The notes under the pieces are model-generated. The model worked only from the letters and a program-made list of their open reading frames with translations, ran no database searches and was not told the DNA's origin. This document shows positions 45,078 to 55,490 of a stretch of DNA of 64,000 bases, one piece after another. This stretch comes from Geomonas sp. Red32. GTDB lineage: Bacteria > Desulfobacterota > Desulfuromonadia > Geobacterales > Geobacteraceae. Every line of letters begins with the position of its first letter. Position 1 is the stretch's first letter. The position numbers were made by a program, and so were the translations under genes. The DNA is taken from NCBI RefSeq assembly GCF_023652955.1, contig NZ_JAKLOY010000001.1:372001-436000 (forward strand), in the 5' to 3' direction.

Positions 45078-46115
45078 ATGCGAAGGTTACTTCCCGGTTG
45101 TTTTCTGGTACTGATGCTCACCGCCCTGGCTTGGGGCGATGACGGCACCCTCAAAAAGGCGCGCGGGTATTTCTCGCCACTCCCCGCCTCCCCTCCAAAG
45201 ATAGCGAAGATCCAGACGTCCCCCGTCAAGGTAGAGCTCGGCAAGATGCTCTACTTCGATCCCCGCCTCTCCGCATCGAACCTGATCAGCTGCGCATCCT
45301 GCCATAACCTCGGGCTGGGAGGGGTCGATCTCCAGGAAACCTCGGTCGGCCACGGCTGGCAAAAGGGTCCCCGCAATGCCCCGACCGTCCTCAACGCGGT
45401 CTTCAACGCCGCCCAGTTCTGGGACGGCAGGGCCAAGGACCTCGAGGCGCAGGCCAAGGGGCCGGTCCAGGCCGGGGTGGAAATGAACAACAAACCGGAG
45501 CGGGTGGTGGCGACACTGAAGAGCATCCCCGGGTATGCGCCCCTTTTCAAAAAGGCCTTCCCGGCCGATTCCGATCCGGTGACCTTCGATAACGTTGCCC
45601 GCGCCATCGAGGCGTTCGAGGCGACCCTGATCACCCCGGGAGCCCCCTTCGACCGCTACCTGAAGGGGGACCAGAAGGCACTGACCGCCAGCGAGAAGAG
45701 CGGGCTCAAGCTCTTCATGGACAAGGGATGCGCGGCGTGCCACGGCGGCGTCAACCTCGGCGGAGCCGGCTACTTCCCGTTCGGCGTCAAGGAGACCCCG
45801 GCCAGCGAAGTGCGCCCGGCATCGGACGTCGGGCGTTACGCGGTGACCAAAACGGAATCCGACCGCTACGTCTACAAGGCTCCTTCGCTGCGTAACATCG
45901 CCCTGACCGCCCCGTACTTCCACTCCGGAAAGGTCTGGGGGCTCGAACAGGCTGTCACCATCATGGGATCGTCCCAGCTCGGCATAAGCCTTAAGCCTGG
46001 CGAGGAGAAGGAGATCGTCGCCTTTCTCCGCACCTTGACCGGAAAGCAGCCGCGGGTCATGTTCCCGATCCTGCCGCCGAGCAGCGACTCCACGCCGAAA
46101 CCTCTGCTCATGTGA
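45078..46115 (+). CDS. Di-haem cytochrome c peroxidase (CcpA/MacA family)
   Basis: A 345-residue periplasmic enzyme. A signal peptide (about 20 residues, ending ALAWG) is followed by two haem-binding motifs, CASCH (C72-C75-H76) and CAACH (C218-C221-H222). Family blocks include LGKMLYFDPRLSAS, AAQFWDGRAKDLEAQAKGPV and APYFHSGKVWGLEQAV. It reduces hydrogen peroxide with electrons from cytochromes; in Geobacter the relative MacA is also linked to electron flow. The start at 45078 has GAAGGAGGAG. No cluster partner is adjacent. Confidence 0.95.
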   Translation: MRRLLPGCFLVLMLTALAWGDDGTLKKARGYFSPLPASPPKIAKIQTSPVKVELGKMLYFDPRLSASNLISCASCHNLGLGGVDLQETSVGHGWQKGPRNAPTVLNAVFNAAQFWDGRAKDLEAQAKGPVQAGVEMNNKPERVVATLKSIPGYAPLFKKAFPADSDPVTFDNVARAIEAFEATLITPGAPFDRYLKGDQKALTASEKSGLKLFMDKGCAACHGGVNLGGAGYFPFGVKETPASEVRPASDVGRYAVTKTESDRYVYKAPSLRNIALTAPYFHSGKVWGLEQAVTIMGSSQLGISLKPGEEKEIVAFLRTLTGKQPRVMFPILPPSSDSTPKPLLM

Positions 46116-46250
46116 CAGGGCTGAGCATCTTTCAGTCACAGCTTCCGTCGTGGACTGTCTCAGCCGAAGCGGACACCCCTGCTCTGACTGTTGTAGTGTA
46201 TAATGAGGGTCATGAGAGGTGGGATGTGCCACTTCGAGGAGGTGTACACG

Positions 46251-46418
46251 ATGAAAGGAAGTTCGTCTCAAGGTCACAGCAAGATCTGTGCGATTGACAG
46301 CAGCAAGCTGATAAACAAGCTCTCTTCCGATGCCACCGTTTTCTGCAGCAAATGCGGCGCGAAAGCTCACGACCCGCAAAGTCTCTGCAGCCCCGTAACG
46401 CTCTCAGGCGGAGGCTGA
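46251..46418 (+). CDS. Small Cys-rich protein (zinc-ribbon-like tail)
   Basis: A 55-residue protein beginning MKGSSSQGHSKICAID, with a C-terminal CSKCGAKAHDPQSLCSPV that gives four cysteines with the upstream KICAI. This suggests a small metal-binding knuckle. The ribosome site GAGGAGGTG lies eight bases before the ATG at 46251; a start at 46203 is weaker. An extended -10-like TATAAT is at 46199-46204 upstream. The gene is followed by a good terminator, which supports expression as an independent unit. Confidence 0.65.
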   Translation: MKGSSSQGHSKICAIDSSKLINKLSSDATVFCSKCGAKAHDPQSLCSPVTLSGGG

Positions 46419-46446
46419 TCCAGAGCCCCCGGCAGCCTGAAACAGA

Positions 46447-46485
46447 AAAGGCCCCCCGTTCGCAATGGAATGGGGGGCCTTTTTC
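46447..46485. terminator. Terminator after the small Cys-rich protein
   Basis: AAAAGGCCCCCC (46447-46458) pairs with GGGGGGCCTTTTT (46473-46485). It suits the plus-strand gene and also lies beyond the stop of the kinase gene at 46556. Confidence 0.85.
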
Positions 46486-46555
46486 ATGCCAGGTAACGGG
46501 TTATCTCATGCCGAGTGACTGATGATCCAATCCCGAAGCAGTCGTCCCATACCGG

Positions 46556-49438
46556 CTACGACTGATCGAGCACCTCGCGCAGCTTCTCCAGGAGCTTTCC
46601 CGGAGAGACCGGCTTCTGGAGAAAGTGCAGGCCCTTATCCGCCAGCCCGGCCTTGGTGACGATATCGTCGGTGTAGCCACTGATGAAGATGGCCCGGACG
46701 TCGCCGCGCAGTTTCTTGATCTCGTTGTAGGCCTCCCAGCCGTTCTTGCGCGGCATGATCACGTCGATCATGACCACATCGACCAGGGCCCCGCGTTCGT
46801 GGAATTTCACTACCCCGTCGGCGCCGTCGACCGCCTCGATCACGCGGTAGCCGTGACGAAGCAGCACCTCGCGGAACATCAGGCGGACCTCGGCGTCGTC
46901 CTCGACTAACAGCACGGTCTCCCCTTTGCCGTTGCGGACCTCCCCCTCCCCCCCGTTGCGATCCTGGGCTATTCCCGCCACCAGCGGGAGATATACCCAG
47001 AAGGTGGTTCCGACTCCGGGCTGGCTCACCACGTTGATGAACCCCTCGTGCTGCTTCACGATGCCGTAGGCGATGGAAAGACCGAGCCCGGTCCCCTTGC
47101 CGACCTCCTTGGTGGTGAAGAACGGCTCGAAGATCCGCTCCAGGGTGGACGCGTCGATCCCGGCCCCGGTGTCGGTGACGGTGAGGATGGCGTACTCCCC
47201 CTCGGTGCCGTACCCCTGCTCGTCGATGAAGCGCTCATCTATCGAAGCGGAGCCGGTGGCGATGGTGAGCCGCCCCACCCCGTCCATGGCGTCGCGCGCG
47301 TTGCCGACCAGATTGAAGAGCACCTGCTCCAGCTGGCCGCGGTCCGCCTTGATCATCGGGGTCTGCTTGGAAAGCTCGACGGAAAGCTCGATGTTCTCGC
47401 CGATGATGGAGGGGAAGAACTTCTCGGCCTGGGTGACCACGGTGTTGAGGGCGAGGAGCACCGGGTTGAGGTCCTGCTTGCGGCTGTAGGCGAGAAGCCC
47501 CTTGGTCAGCTCGGCGGAGCGTTCTGCGGAGGTGAGGAGCAGGTCCAGGTATTCCCGGCTTTGCTCCGCCAGCCCCTCGTCGGCGCCGACCAGGGTCCCG
47601 TACCCGATGATGGCGGTCAGCCGGTTGTTGAAGTCGTGGGCGATACCGCCGGTGAGGGTGCCGAGCGCCTCGACCTTCTGGGCGTTGCGCAGGTGCGTCT
47701 CGACCTTGCGCTGCATGGTGACGTCCCGGAAGTTGATGACGGTTCCGACCAGCCGGCCGTCCCGCAGGTACGGGCAGGAGACCCGCTCGATGACCCGCCC
47801 GTCGGTATACTCCATCAGCAGCGACCATTCCTGTTCCGGTTGCCCCATCATCTCCGACAGACGGCGGTCGAAAGTCTTCGGATCCTTCATCTGCCCGAGC
47901 ACAGCCTCCACCATTGCACGGTAATCGCCGGATTCCATGACGGCCTGGGAAATGCCGACCATCAGGGGATACTTCCGGTTGTACAGGATGACCCGCTTCT
48001 GGAGATCCACCACCAGGATGCCGTCCACGATGGATTCCAGGGTGGCAGACAAAAGTGAGAGAGTTTCGCGGTTTTGTTCCTCAAAGAGGGTCCGCTCGGT
48101 GATGTCCCTCACGAAGCTGCAGACGAGCCCGCGGTCGTTGTACACGAGGTAGTTGGAGCTCACCTCGATCGGGATCGAGCGACCGTCGGGCGAGACCGCC
48201 GTAAGCTCGGCGGTCAAGGAACCTTTCTCCCGGAGCGTCGCCCAGCGCCCTGCCCACTTTTCCGGGTCGTACTCCTGGACAACATCGAAGACGTTGATCT
48301 CCTTCATCTCATCGAGGGTGTGGCCGAAGACCCTGCAGAGACTCTCGTTGGCGTAGATGAAGCGCCCCTTCTCGTCAATCCAGCCGATCCCGTCCCGGGA
48401 ATACTCGACGCAGTACCTGGTGAATCGGAGTTCCTCGTCGGCAAGACGGCGCGCGGTGATATCGCGGGCAATCCCCGTCGTCCCGACGACCTTGCCGTGC
48501 TCGTTCAGGACGGGAGTCTTGATGGTCTCGATCCAGCGGGTACTGCCGTCGGGTCCGGCGATCTGCTCCTCGAACTGCCTGCTGATCCCGCTCTGCATGA
48601 CGTCGAGGTCGTCGGCCCGGTAGGCCGCGGCGAACTCACGGGGCCAGATGTCGAGATCGTTCTTGCCGATCACCGATTCCGGGGTCTGGGAGCATGCCTT
48701 GGCAAAGGCGGCGTTCACCGCGACGAACCGCCCCTGCTCGTCCTTGATCCAGGCGAGATCGGGGATGACGTTCAGCATGGCCCTCATCTTCTGGTCGCGC
48801 CGTTCCAGCGCCCGGGTGGTCTGGCGTCCGAACTGCACCGCAAGCAGGGAAAAGAGGATCAGGAAGACGTTGAGGATGAGGCAGCCGACAACCACCTTTC
48901 CCTTCAGGTCGTCGTAAAGTCCCAGGAACTCGCCCTTGGTAACGCCGACGTAGATAGCGCCGATGACCTCCCCGTGGCTGTCCCTGATCGGATCGTAGGC
49001 GGCGAAGTACGGTACCCCGAGGATGGTGACCTCGCCCCGGTACTCCTTTCCGTACTTGAAGATGGCATCGTGGGCCGGACCCACCAGGCGGGTGCCGGTC
49101 GCGCGGCTGCCATCCGCGGCAATGACGTTGGTCGCCACCCGCAGGTCTCCCTGGAAGATGGTGGCGGTGCCGCCGAAGATGTCGCGGATGTGGTCGGGGA
49201 GGGTGTTGTTGCCGGTCAGGAGGTAGTTGCCGATCCAGAGCTTGCCGTCCCTGATCGCGAAGGTGTCGCCCTTTTCGTGCAAGAGGACCTTGAAGGCTTC
49301 GAGGCGCTCCCCCTGCTCGTGCGTGGCGTCGAGGATCGCCTGGGTCCGTAGTTCCGTGAGAAAGACCGCGGTCGCTGCGGTGAGCGCGATGGCTACCACA
49401 ATGAGGTTGATGACAAGGTAACGGGTGCGAACCTGCAT
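46556..49438 (-). CDS. Hybrid histidine kinase: single-Cache, three PAS, kinase, receiver
   Basis: A 960-residue membrane protein. TM 1 (10-28), a periplasmic Cache domain (about 40-175) nearly the same in sequence style as that of the MCP at 40105, TM 2 (about 183-203), PAS domains at about 215-330, 335-450 and 460-575, and the kinase with phosphoacceptor H601 in [11 protein letters not shown]. The ATPase part follows, and a receiver domain of about 120 residues ends it ([20 protein letters not shown] with the phospho-Asp). GGAGG lies shortly before the ATG. The intergenic region upstream has a TTTGTATACAAA palindrome. The ligand is unknown. Confidence 0.93.
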   Translation of the reverse strand: MQVRTRYLVINLIVVAIALTAATAVFLTELRTQAILDATHEQGERLEAFKVLLHEKGDTFAIRDGKLWIGNYLLTGNNTLPDHIRDIFGGTATIFQGDLRVATNVIAADGSRATGTRLVGPAHDAIFKYGKEYRGEVTILGVPYFAAYDPIRDSHGEVIGAIYVGVTKGEFLGLYDDLKGKVVVGCLILNVFLILFSLLAVQFGRQTTRALERRDQKMRAMLNVIPDLAWIKDEQGRFVAVNAAFAKACSQTPESVIGKNDLDIWPREFAAAYRADDLDVMQSGISRQFEEQIAGPDGSTRWIETIKTPVLNEHGKVVGTTGIARDITARRLADEELRFTRYCVEYSRDGIGWIDEKGRFIYANESLCRVFGHTLDEMKEINVFDVVQEYDPEKWAGRWATLREKGSLTAELTAVSPDGRSIPIEVSSNYLVYNDRGLVCSFVRDITERTLFEEQNRETLSLLSATLESIVDGILVVDLQKRVILYNRKYPLMVGISQAVMESGDYRAMVEAVLGQMKDPKTFDRRLSEMMGQPEQEWSLLMEYTDGRVIERVSCPYLRDGRLVGTVINFRDVTMQRKVETHLRNAQKVEALGTLTGGIAHDFNNRLTAIIGYGTLVGADEGLAEQSREYLDLLLTSAERSAELTKGLLAYSRKQDLNPVLLALNTVVTQAEKFFPSIIGENIELSVELSKQTPMIKADRGQLEQVLFNLVGNARDAMDGVGRLTIATGSASIDERFIDEQGYGTEGEYAILTVTDTGAGIDASTLERIFEPFFTTKEVGKGTGLGLSIAYGIVKQHEGFINVVSQPGVGTTFWVYLPLVAGIAQDRNGGEGEVRNGKGETVLLVEDDAEVRLMFREVLLRHGYRVIEAVDGADGVVKFHERGALVDVVMIDVIMPRKNGWEAYNEIKKLRGDVRAIFISGYTDDIVTKAGLADKGLHFLQKPVSPGKLLEKLREVLDQS

Positions 49439-49819
49439 ACGCCCTCCACTGGGAGGTGACCTCGGTCACGGGGAAACAAAGCGGCTGGCAACGGACACTC
49501 CCGCACTGAGATGGCGGGCGGAATACCGGGCGGATGGTACCGGTTTAAAGCAACAATCGTGACATTTTAGCCGTTCCTGTGTATTTTTGTATACAAATGT
49601 TTCGATTCCGGCAAACAAAATAACGAATCCATTAATGCATCAATAATAAGATACTGCTCATCGAAACTGATAGCCTCCGTTGCACTGGCTTATGCCCCCT
49701 TCGTCCGGGCATAGATAGTATCCGTGGCCGGTCGAGTAGCAGCCCAAAGAGAAAACGTTTAACTCCATCCCGCGAATGTGCTATCTCTCTCCAAAACATC
49801 ACCGGCTGAAGGAGATCTC
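49439..49819. other. 381-base intergenic region with a TTTGTATACAAA palindrome
   Basis: Separates the divergent kinase and dacB genes. The 12-base perfect palindrome is at 49586-49597. The surrounding sequence is A/T-rich (for example AATCCATTAATGCATCAATA). No gene seen. Confidence 0.6.
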
Positions 49820-51277
49820 TTGAGGATATCCGCCCCTATCGCCGTTACCGTCGCCGCCCTGCTGGCCGTCTGCGTGCCCACCTTCCCTGCCCAGGCAAGC
49901 GGCCAGACTCCGCCTCCGCCCACCACTTCCCCGGCGCTCTCGCCGCTTCACCGGGAGCTGGACGGCATCGTCCGCGGCGAGCTTTCCCCCTACACCAACG
50001 CCGCCATCAAGGTCACCTCCCTGAAAACGGGAGAGACGCTCTACGAGCACAATCCCCGGCTCCTCGTCACCCCCGCGTCCAACCAGAAGCTCTTCACCGC
50101 CGCAACCGCACTCTCGGTCTTGGGAAAGGAGCGGGAGGTGATCACCACCGTCTCCGTCGACGACGCCCGGGGAACGATCTTCCTCAAGGGGTGCGGGGAC
50201 AGCCTGCTGACCGCCCGCGACCTCGCCGGGCTGGCCACCGCCGCCTCGGAGAAGCTTGAGCGCAACCGGACGTACCGGGTGGTGGCGGACCTCGCCTGTT
50301 TCGATGACCTCTACTGGGGCAAGGGGTGGATGTGGGACGACGAGCCCGAATCGGACGAGATGTACATCGCCCCGCTGGCGATCGACCATAACACGGTGAC
50401 GGTGACCGTCACCCCAGGGAAAAAGGCGAACGCCCCGGCGGAGGTAGCCCTGACGCCGGAAACCCCGCTGGTCACGGTGAAGAACTGGACGGTGACCGGT
50501 GGACGTGGAGACGAGGTGACCGTCAAGGCCACCCGGCGGCCCGGGGACCGGGAGAACGTCATCACGGTCTCCGGCGTGATTCCCGCCGGGGGGGACGCGG
50601 TGGTGAAGCACCTGTCGGTCTGGAAGCCGGAGCGGATCGCCCTCGCCATCTTCGCGGACGCCCTCCGGGCCCGCGGCATCGCCGTCACCGGGCTGGACAC
50701 CAACTTCACGACGCCGCAGAGCCGGGTGATCGCAAGAAAGAAGCGGCCGCTCGGCGACTTGGTGGCCTTCGGGCTTAAGGAAAGCGACAACCTGTCGGCG
50801 GAGAGCCTGATCAAGCTCTTGGGGATGGTCTCCACCGGCCAGCCAGGCTCCGCCGAAGACGGCGCCTCCCGCATCCGGGTCTATCTCGACAAGCTCGGCA
50901 TCCCCACGGACAAGCTGTTCGTCGCCGACGGCTCCGGAGTCTCGCGCTACAACCTCACCAACGTGGAGACCATCATCCGGCTCCTCGAAGCCATCTACCG
51001 CGACCAGCGGATCTACCCCACCGTGTACAACGCGCTGCCGGTCGCCGGCAGAGACGGCACACTGGCACATCGCATGGCGGGAACGCCCGCCGAAGGCAAC
51101 GTGCGGGGAAAGACTGGCAACATGACCGGGGTCTCCTCTCTTTCGGGATACCTTCACACCGCCGACGGCGAACCGCTCGCCTTCTCCATGGTCATAGAGA
51201 ACTTCGCCGGCCCCGCTAAGCCAGTGCTGGAAATCCAGGAGCGCATCTTGCTGATTCTCTGTAGCTTTCACAGATAA
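49820..51277 (+). CDS. dacB: D-alanyl-D-alanine carboxypeptidase/endopeptidase (PBP4, DacB)
   Basis: A 485-residue exported penicillin-binding protein of peptidase family S13. Signal peptide (about 27 residues), catalytic S87-x-x-K90 in TPASNQKL, the SxN motif as SDNLSAE and the KTG motif in VRGKTGNMTG. It trims or cleaves peptide crosslinks of peptidoglycan. The start is TTG at 49820 with GGAG five bases upstream; an ATG at 49778 has no ribosome site. It is unaccompanied by other wall genes. Confidence 0.94.
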   Translation: MRISAPIAVTVAALLAVCVPTFPAQASGQTPPPPTTSPALSPLHRELDGIVRGELSPYTNAAIKVTSLKTGETLYEHNPRLLVTPASNQKLFTAATALSVLGKEREVITTVSVDDARGTIFLKGCGDSLLTARDLAGLATAASEKLERNRTYRVVADLACFDDLYWGKGWMWDDEPESDEMYIAPLAIDHNTVTVTVTPGKKANAPAEVALTPETPLVTVKNWTVTGGRGDEVTVKATRRPGDRENVITVSGVIPAGGDAVVKHLSVWKPERIALAIFADALRARGIAVTGLDTNFTTPQSRVIARKKRPLGDLVAFGLKESDNLSAESLIKLLGMVSTGQPGSAEDGASRIRVYLDKLGIPTDKLFVADGSGVSRYNLTNVETIIRLLEAIYRDQRIYPTVYNALPVAGRDGTLAHRMAGTPAEGNVRGKTGNMTGVSSLSGYLHTADGEPLAFSMVIENFAGPAKPVLEIQERILLILCSFHR

Positions 51278-51407
51278 TTAAATTTATCTTAATTTTTATT
51301 GAAAAACGATTACGGCATGTTACAGTTTTTCATCCCCAGAATAAGAACCCGTTGTTACCGGAGGCGTTGACAGAGCAGCTGTAAGGCACATTCACAGGGA
51401 GGTTCCG

Positions 51408-51632
51408 ATGTCCTTCTCCATCCTCTTCGTCTGCCTTGGCGTCAGTTTTATCTGTGCCCTTTGTGTGGTAGCTACCGTTATGTTCTGTGCCGATCAGCCT
51501 GCCGCCACTCCGGCCAGTCCTTACCGGCGGGGCCGTCAGAATGCGGGAAGGGGCCACCTCGCCACTACCCGGGCCGGAGTAACCAAAGAGGAGATCGGGG
51601 AGCAGCTTACCGGCAGCGAAGCGCCGCACTGA
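51408..51632 (+). CDS. Small membrane protein, 74 residues, hypothetical
   Basis: MSFSILFVCLGVSFICALCV continues into VATVMFCADQ, one or two membrane helices with cysteines, followed by a Pro/Gly/Thr-rich polar tail of about 40 residues ending GEQLTGSEAPH. GGGAGGTTCCG precedes the ATG. TTGACA at 51367-51372 may be its -35. Unknown family. Confidence 0.6.
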   Translation: MSFSILFVCLGVSFICALCVVATVMFCADQPAATPASPYRRGRQNAGRGHLATTRAGVTKEEIGEQLTGSEAPH

Positions 51633-51744
51633 CTCCGGGGTCGCCGCTGCCGTCCCACACACTCACAGAGGGGGGTCTTGTCTTAACAGGCCCCCCTTTC
51701 GATATTCCCGCTATTGGACACTTCCATAAATCGAGTGAGGGAAC

Positions 51745-52512
51745 ATGAACAAGATTGTCTTATTTTCGGTCGAGCTGAAGAACCCGGAGGACTTCGCCTT
51801 CCATCCGGGAGCCAAGGCGTTCCAGGAGAAGTACCGCACCCACGAAGTCGAGGAGACCTACTTCGCCTTCAAGTTCGAGGAGGAACTCTGGAAGGAGGCG
51901 GAGAAGGGGCTCGAAAAGGCCGGGCTCCCCTACGAGAAGAGCTTCAACCTCGTGCTGGAGGATGGCGAGCTGGCCGCCCACCCGGTCCACTACCTGACGG
52001 TGCCCGCCCTCTACGACCTGGTAGCAGGGGACGAGGAGGAGCCGGAACTTTCCAGGGAGGTGGCGGATTTCCCGATCGCCCAGGATTTCCTGAGCGAGGT
52101 GGTGGTGGCCAGGGTCCAGCTCTTCGAGGAACTCGCCCGCCTCAACCCCGCCATCAAGCCGGCCGTCGACGAGGTCTTCACCGTGAAGAGGAAGGGGTAC
52201 CGGATCCTGGACGGACTCCCCGAGCTCGAGGAGCCGATGCGGATCCCGCATGCCACCGGGGTGGCCGAGAACGAGGGGGACAGCGTCGGGACCTACTACG
52301 TGGAGGGGTGGGACGGCAGGAGCTCGCTCTCCGAGGAGGCGGTCGGCTTCGTCAAGGCCAACCACCTGGTCGCCGCCCGCGTCTTCGAGATAAAGGGGAA
52401 GAGCTACCGCCAAAATGCCCCCAACTACCTGGTTTCCGGCAAGTTCGCCGCATTCTTGCAGAAGAAGTTCAAGGATCTCCAGCTCACCCCCATGACGATG
52501 GGTATCCTGTGA
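51745..52512 (+). CDS. Hypothetical cytoplasmic protein, 255 residues
   Basis: A complete, well-formed reading frame with codon use like its neighbours, starting MNKIVLFSVELKNPEDFAFH. It is acidic and soluble, with aromatic-rich segments (EETYFAFKFEEELWKEAEK, GTYYVEGWDGRSSLS). No signal peptide, membrane segment or motif that I recognise. GTGAGGGAAC precedes the ATG. The C-terminus ends LQLTPMTMGIL. It may belong to a DUF or immunity-type family, but I cannot name one. Confidence 0.7.
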   Translation: MNKIVLFSVELKNPEDFAFHPGAKAFQEKYRTHEVEETYFAFKFEEELWKEAEKGLEKAGLPYEKSFNLVLEDGELAAHPVHYLTVPALYDLVAGDEEEPELSREVADFPIAQDFLSEVVVARVQLFEELARLNPAIKPAVDEVFTVKRKGYRILDGLPELEEPMRIPHATGVAENEGDSVGTYYVEGWDGRSSLSEEAVGFVKANHLVAARVFEIKGKSYRQNAPNYLVSGKFAAFLQKKFKDLQLTPMTMGIL

Positions 52513-52895
52513 GGCCCCACCACGCCAACGACATCGGCCGCAGGGAGTACCTCAAGGACGGGAGCGCCGTCTGAGAACGGGCCTCGTCACGGTTCTTCCC
52601 GACTGAACTAGCTCTCCCACCCGCACCGGTTGATCTCATCTCCGCTCCCATACCATGCTACCAGTTCCCACCAACGCAACCTCTCATAGTACTGCCTCCG
52701 TTTTCTGAGCTCTCAATCAGATCGTTCCTGACCGTCGTATAGGAATAAGGCACTGTTGCGCCGCGCCGAATAGCTTTGCATGTTCAGAAAATGGTGTGCT
52801 AAGGTAGGCAAGTTCAGTAAGCAAAGGCTCACTTTCCGCTGTTGCTTTCAGACCGGCCTCCTCTAAGGGCGGCCCAACCTCGAGGTCTCCTCCGC
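52513..52895. other. 383-base intergenic region
   Basis: No supported gene. The first 60 bases contain a 21-codon frame (GTG at 52509, ending YLKDGSAV at 52574) that could be a decayed tail. The rest holds no strong promoter that I can point to. Confidence 0.4.
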
Positions 52896-55355
52896 ATGGT
52901 GTTCCCCGACTTCCTGAAGAGCTTCCTCAGCCGCAACCGCAACGGTCTTCATATCGCCGTCTTCGGCGCCATGGTCATCGTCGCCACCTGGGTGAACGTG
53001 GTGCAACGCGTCGACTACGAGCGCGCCGAGGAGATCAGCCGCTTCACCCGGGAAAACGCCGGTCGCGCCCGCGCCTTCGAGGAACACACCAGGCGCGTTC
53101 TGACCTCGGCCGACAGTGCGCTGCTGTACCTGCAGATGGAGTACCACGAGCACGGCAACATCACCCTGAGCATGCTGGACTTCATGCAGTGGGCCAAACG
53201 GGAGCCGGCCGTGAAGCAGCTGGCGGTCTTCGACGCCTCCGGCAATCTCGTGGAGAGCGTGCTCGATCTCCCCAAAGCGATCAACATCGCCGACCGCGAG
53301 CACTTCTGGATCCACCAGTTGCAGCCCGACCACGGGCTCTTCATCTCCAAGCCGAGCATTTCCAAGGGGACCGGGGCGGTCACCATCTTCTTGACCCGCC
53401 GCCTCACCAACCCGGACGGGACCTTCGGCGGCGTGGTCGGGATCGGGCTCAAGCCGACCTTCTTCTCCAGCTACTACGACACGCTGGGGCTGGGGAGCGA
53501 CCGGAGCATCATGCTGGTGGGGCGGGACGACCGGATAGTCCGCTGCTGGCGCTTCAACGACCGGATCCTGGCAGGGATCGACATCTCTTCGAGCGCCATC
53601 TTCGACGAGGCCAAGCGCCGCCCAGCCGGGACCTACGAGGTCGACTCCATCATCGACGGCAAGAAGCGGCTGTCGAGCTACCGCGTCATGCAGGATTTCC
53701 CGCTCATCGTGGTGGTCGCCGAGCTGAAGGAGACCGCGCTGGCCCCCTTCGTCACCAGGGCGCACACCTACTACCTCACCGCCTCCCTCTTCACCCTCTT
53801 CGTAGCCGGGTTCTCGCTGGTAATGTTCCTCGCCGAACGGCGCACGCGGAGCCAGAACCAGCGGATCAAGGAGGAACTGGAGGAGCGCGAGAAGGTGGTC
53901 CGTGCCCTGAAGGAAAGCCAGAACCTCTTCTCCGAATTCCTCGACCACCTCCCCGCCATCGCCTTCGTGCAGGATCTCGGCAACGGCATCCTCTACTCCA
54001 ATGCCGCCTACCACGGCTTTTCCGGCGATCTCGCCCCTCTCCAGGTCCAGCCCGGCCAGTACCAGCAGCACGGCCGCTCCGACTGCCGCTTCGACTCCTG
54101 CGAGGTTACCGTCACCGATGGAGAGGGCGGGCAGCGCACCTTCGATACCCGCAGGTTCCTGGTCGAGCGCGGAGGCGACGAACCGCTGATCGGGGTGATC
54201 GCGGTGGACATCAGCGGACGCCGCCACGCCCAGAAGCTGGAGGCCATCGGCACCCTGGCCGGCGGGGTCGCCCACGATTTCAACAATATCGTGACCGCCA
54301 TCGTCGGCTTCGCCTCCCTCATGCAGATGAAGCTGGCGGAGGGGGATCCGCTCAGAAACTACATCGACAACATCCTCGCCGCCTCCAGCCGTGCTGCGCA
54401 GCTGACCCGCAGCTTGCTCGCCTTCGGCCGTAAGCAGGAAGCCAATCTCAAGGCGGTGGACCTGAATTCCATGTTCCTCGGGGTTGAGAAACTGCTGCGG
54501 CGCGTGGTGAGCGAGGATATCGAGTTCGTGACCGGCCTCGCCTCCCGGCCGCTGCCGGTGATGGCCGACAGCGTGCAGCTCGAGCAGGCGCTGATGAACC
54601 TGGTGGTCAACGCCCGCGATGCCATGCCCGCCGGGGGGACGCTGACGGTGCGCTCGGGATTCGTGCTCATGGATGACGAGTGGATCGAGGCGAAGCGGTT
54701 CGGGGCTGCGGGGGAATACGGGGTCATCTCGGTGGCGGACACCGGCACCGGGATGGATCCGCGGACCCTCCAGAGGATCTTCGAGCCCTTCTTCACCACC
54801 AAGGGGGTCGGCAAAGGGACCGGGCTCGGGCTCTCCATGGTGTACGGCATCGTGAAGGAGCACGGGGGGTACATCGACGCGGCAAGCGAACAGGGGGGAG
54901 GGACCGTCTTCCAAATCTTCCTGCCGCTCGTGAAGCAAGAGGAGATCGTGGACGAGAAGGTCGCTTCGGAGCAGGTCCGGGGAGGTGCGGAGACCATCCT
55001 GCTTGCGGAAGACGACTACCAGGTGAGGAGCATGACGCGCGAATTCCTGGAGAAGTTCGGCTACCGGGTGCTGGTGGCCGAGGACGGACAGCAGGCGGTG
55101 GAAAGGGTCCGGGAGAGCGCCGGGGTGATCGACCTGGTGGTCCTCGACATCATCATGCCGAGGAAAAACGGCAAGGAGGCTTACGACGAGATCAGGGCCC
55201 TGGCCCCCTCGGTCAAGGTGCTCTTCACCAGCGGGTATACCGCCGACGTGATCACCCGCAAGGGACTGGCGGCCGAGAACCTGCAGTTCGTCGCCAAGCC
55301 GGTGGCACCCGAGCTTTTGTTGAGGACCGTGCGGGACCTGCTCGACGCGGCCTGA
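52896..55355 (+). CDS. Hybrid histidine kinase: double-Cache, PAS, kinase, receiver
   Basis: About 819 residues from the ATG at 52896 (longer TTG start at 52842 possible; neither has a clear ribosome site). TM 1 (LHIAVFGAMVIVATWVNVV), a periplasmic double-Cache domain of about 250 residues, TM 2 (YLTASLFTLFVAGFSLVMF), a PAS domain and the kinase with phosphoacceptor in GGVAHDFNNIV. The ATPase part shows [20 protein letters not shown], and the C-terminal receiver has LLAEDDYQ and VVLDIIMPRKNGK. Its kinase and receiver parts resemble those of the protein at 46556. No separate response regulator is adjacent. Confidence 0.9.
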   Translation: MVFPDFLKSFLSRNRNGLHIAVFGAMVIVATWVNVVQRVDYERAEEISRFTRENAGRARAFEEHTRRVLTSADSALLYLQMEYHEHGNITLSMLDFMQWAKREPAVKQLAVFDASGNLVESVLDLPKAINIADREHFWIHQLQPDHGLFISKPSISKGTGAVTIFLTRRLTNPDGTFGGVVGIGLKPTFFSSYYDTLGLGSDRSIMLVGRDDRIVRCWRFNDRILAGIDISSSAIFDEAKRRPAGTYEVDSIIDGKKRLSSYRVMQDFPLIVVVAELKETALAPFVTRAHTYYLTASLFTLFVAGFSLVMFLAERRTRSQNQRIKEELEEREKVVRALKESQNLFSEFLDHLPAIAFVQDLGNGILYSNAAYHGFSGDLAPLQVQPGQYQQHGRSDCRFDSCEVTVTDGEGGQRTFDTRRFLVERGGDEPLIGVIAVDISGRRHAQKLEAIGTLAGGVAHDFNNIVTAIVGFASLMQMKLAEGDPLRNYIDNILAASSRAAQLTRSLLAFGRKQEANLKAVDLNSMFLGVEKLLRRVVSEDIEFVTGLASRPLPVMADSVQLEQALMNLVVNARDAMPAGGTLTVRSGFVLMDDEWIEAKRFGAAGEYGVISVADTGTGMDPRTLQRIFEPFFTTKGVGKGTGLGLSMVYGIVKEHGGYIDAASEQGGGTVFQIFLPLVKQEEIVDEKVASEQVRGGAETILLAEDDYQVRSMTREFLEKFGYRVLVAEDGQQAVERVRESAGVIDLVVLDIIMPRKNGKEAYDEIRALAPSVKVLFTSGYTADVITRKGLAAENLQFVAKPVAPELLLRTVRDLLDAA

Positions 55356-55401
55356 CAGGGTCCGCCAGCGCTGGTGGCACCGCGGGTGACGTCCCGAATG
55401 G

Positions 55402-55437
55402 CACAGCTGATGACACAGCTGATGACACAGCTGATGG
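55402..55437. repeat. Three tandem copies of a 12-base unit
   Basis: CACAGCTGATGA repeats at 55402-55413, 55414-55425 and, with one change at the last base, 55426-55437. Located between the kinase and dodecin genes, it contains overlapping CAGCTG palindromes. Could vary in copy number between strains. Confidence 0.75.
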
Positions 55438-55490
55438 CACCGCAACGGGCCCCGCAGTGGCGCCGCGGGGCCGTCGTTTCGGCGGGCGAG

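Noticed and set aside
52509-52574. 21-codon frame (GTG) overlapping the end of the 255-residue hypothetical gene
   Set aside because: Too short to support; it could be a decayed tail, so it is only mentioned within the intergenic entry.
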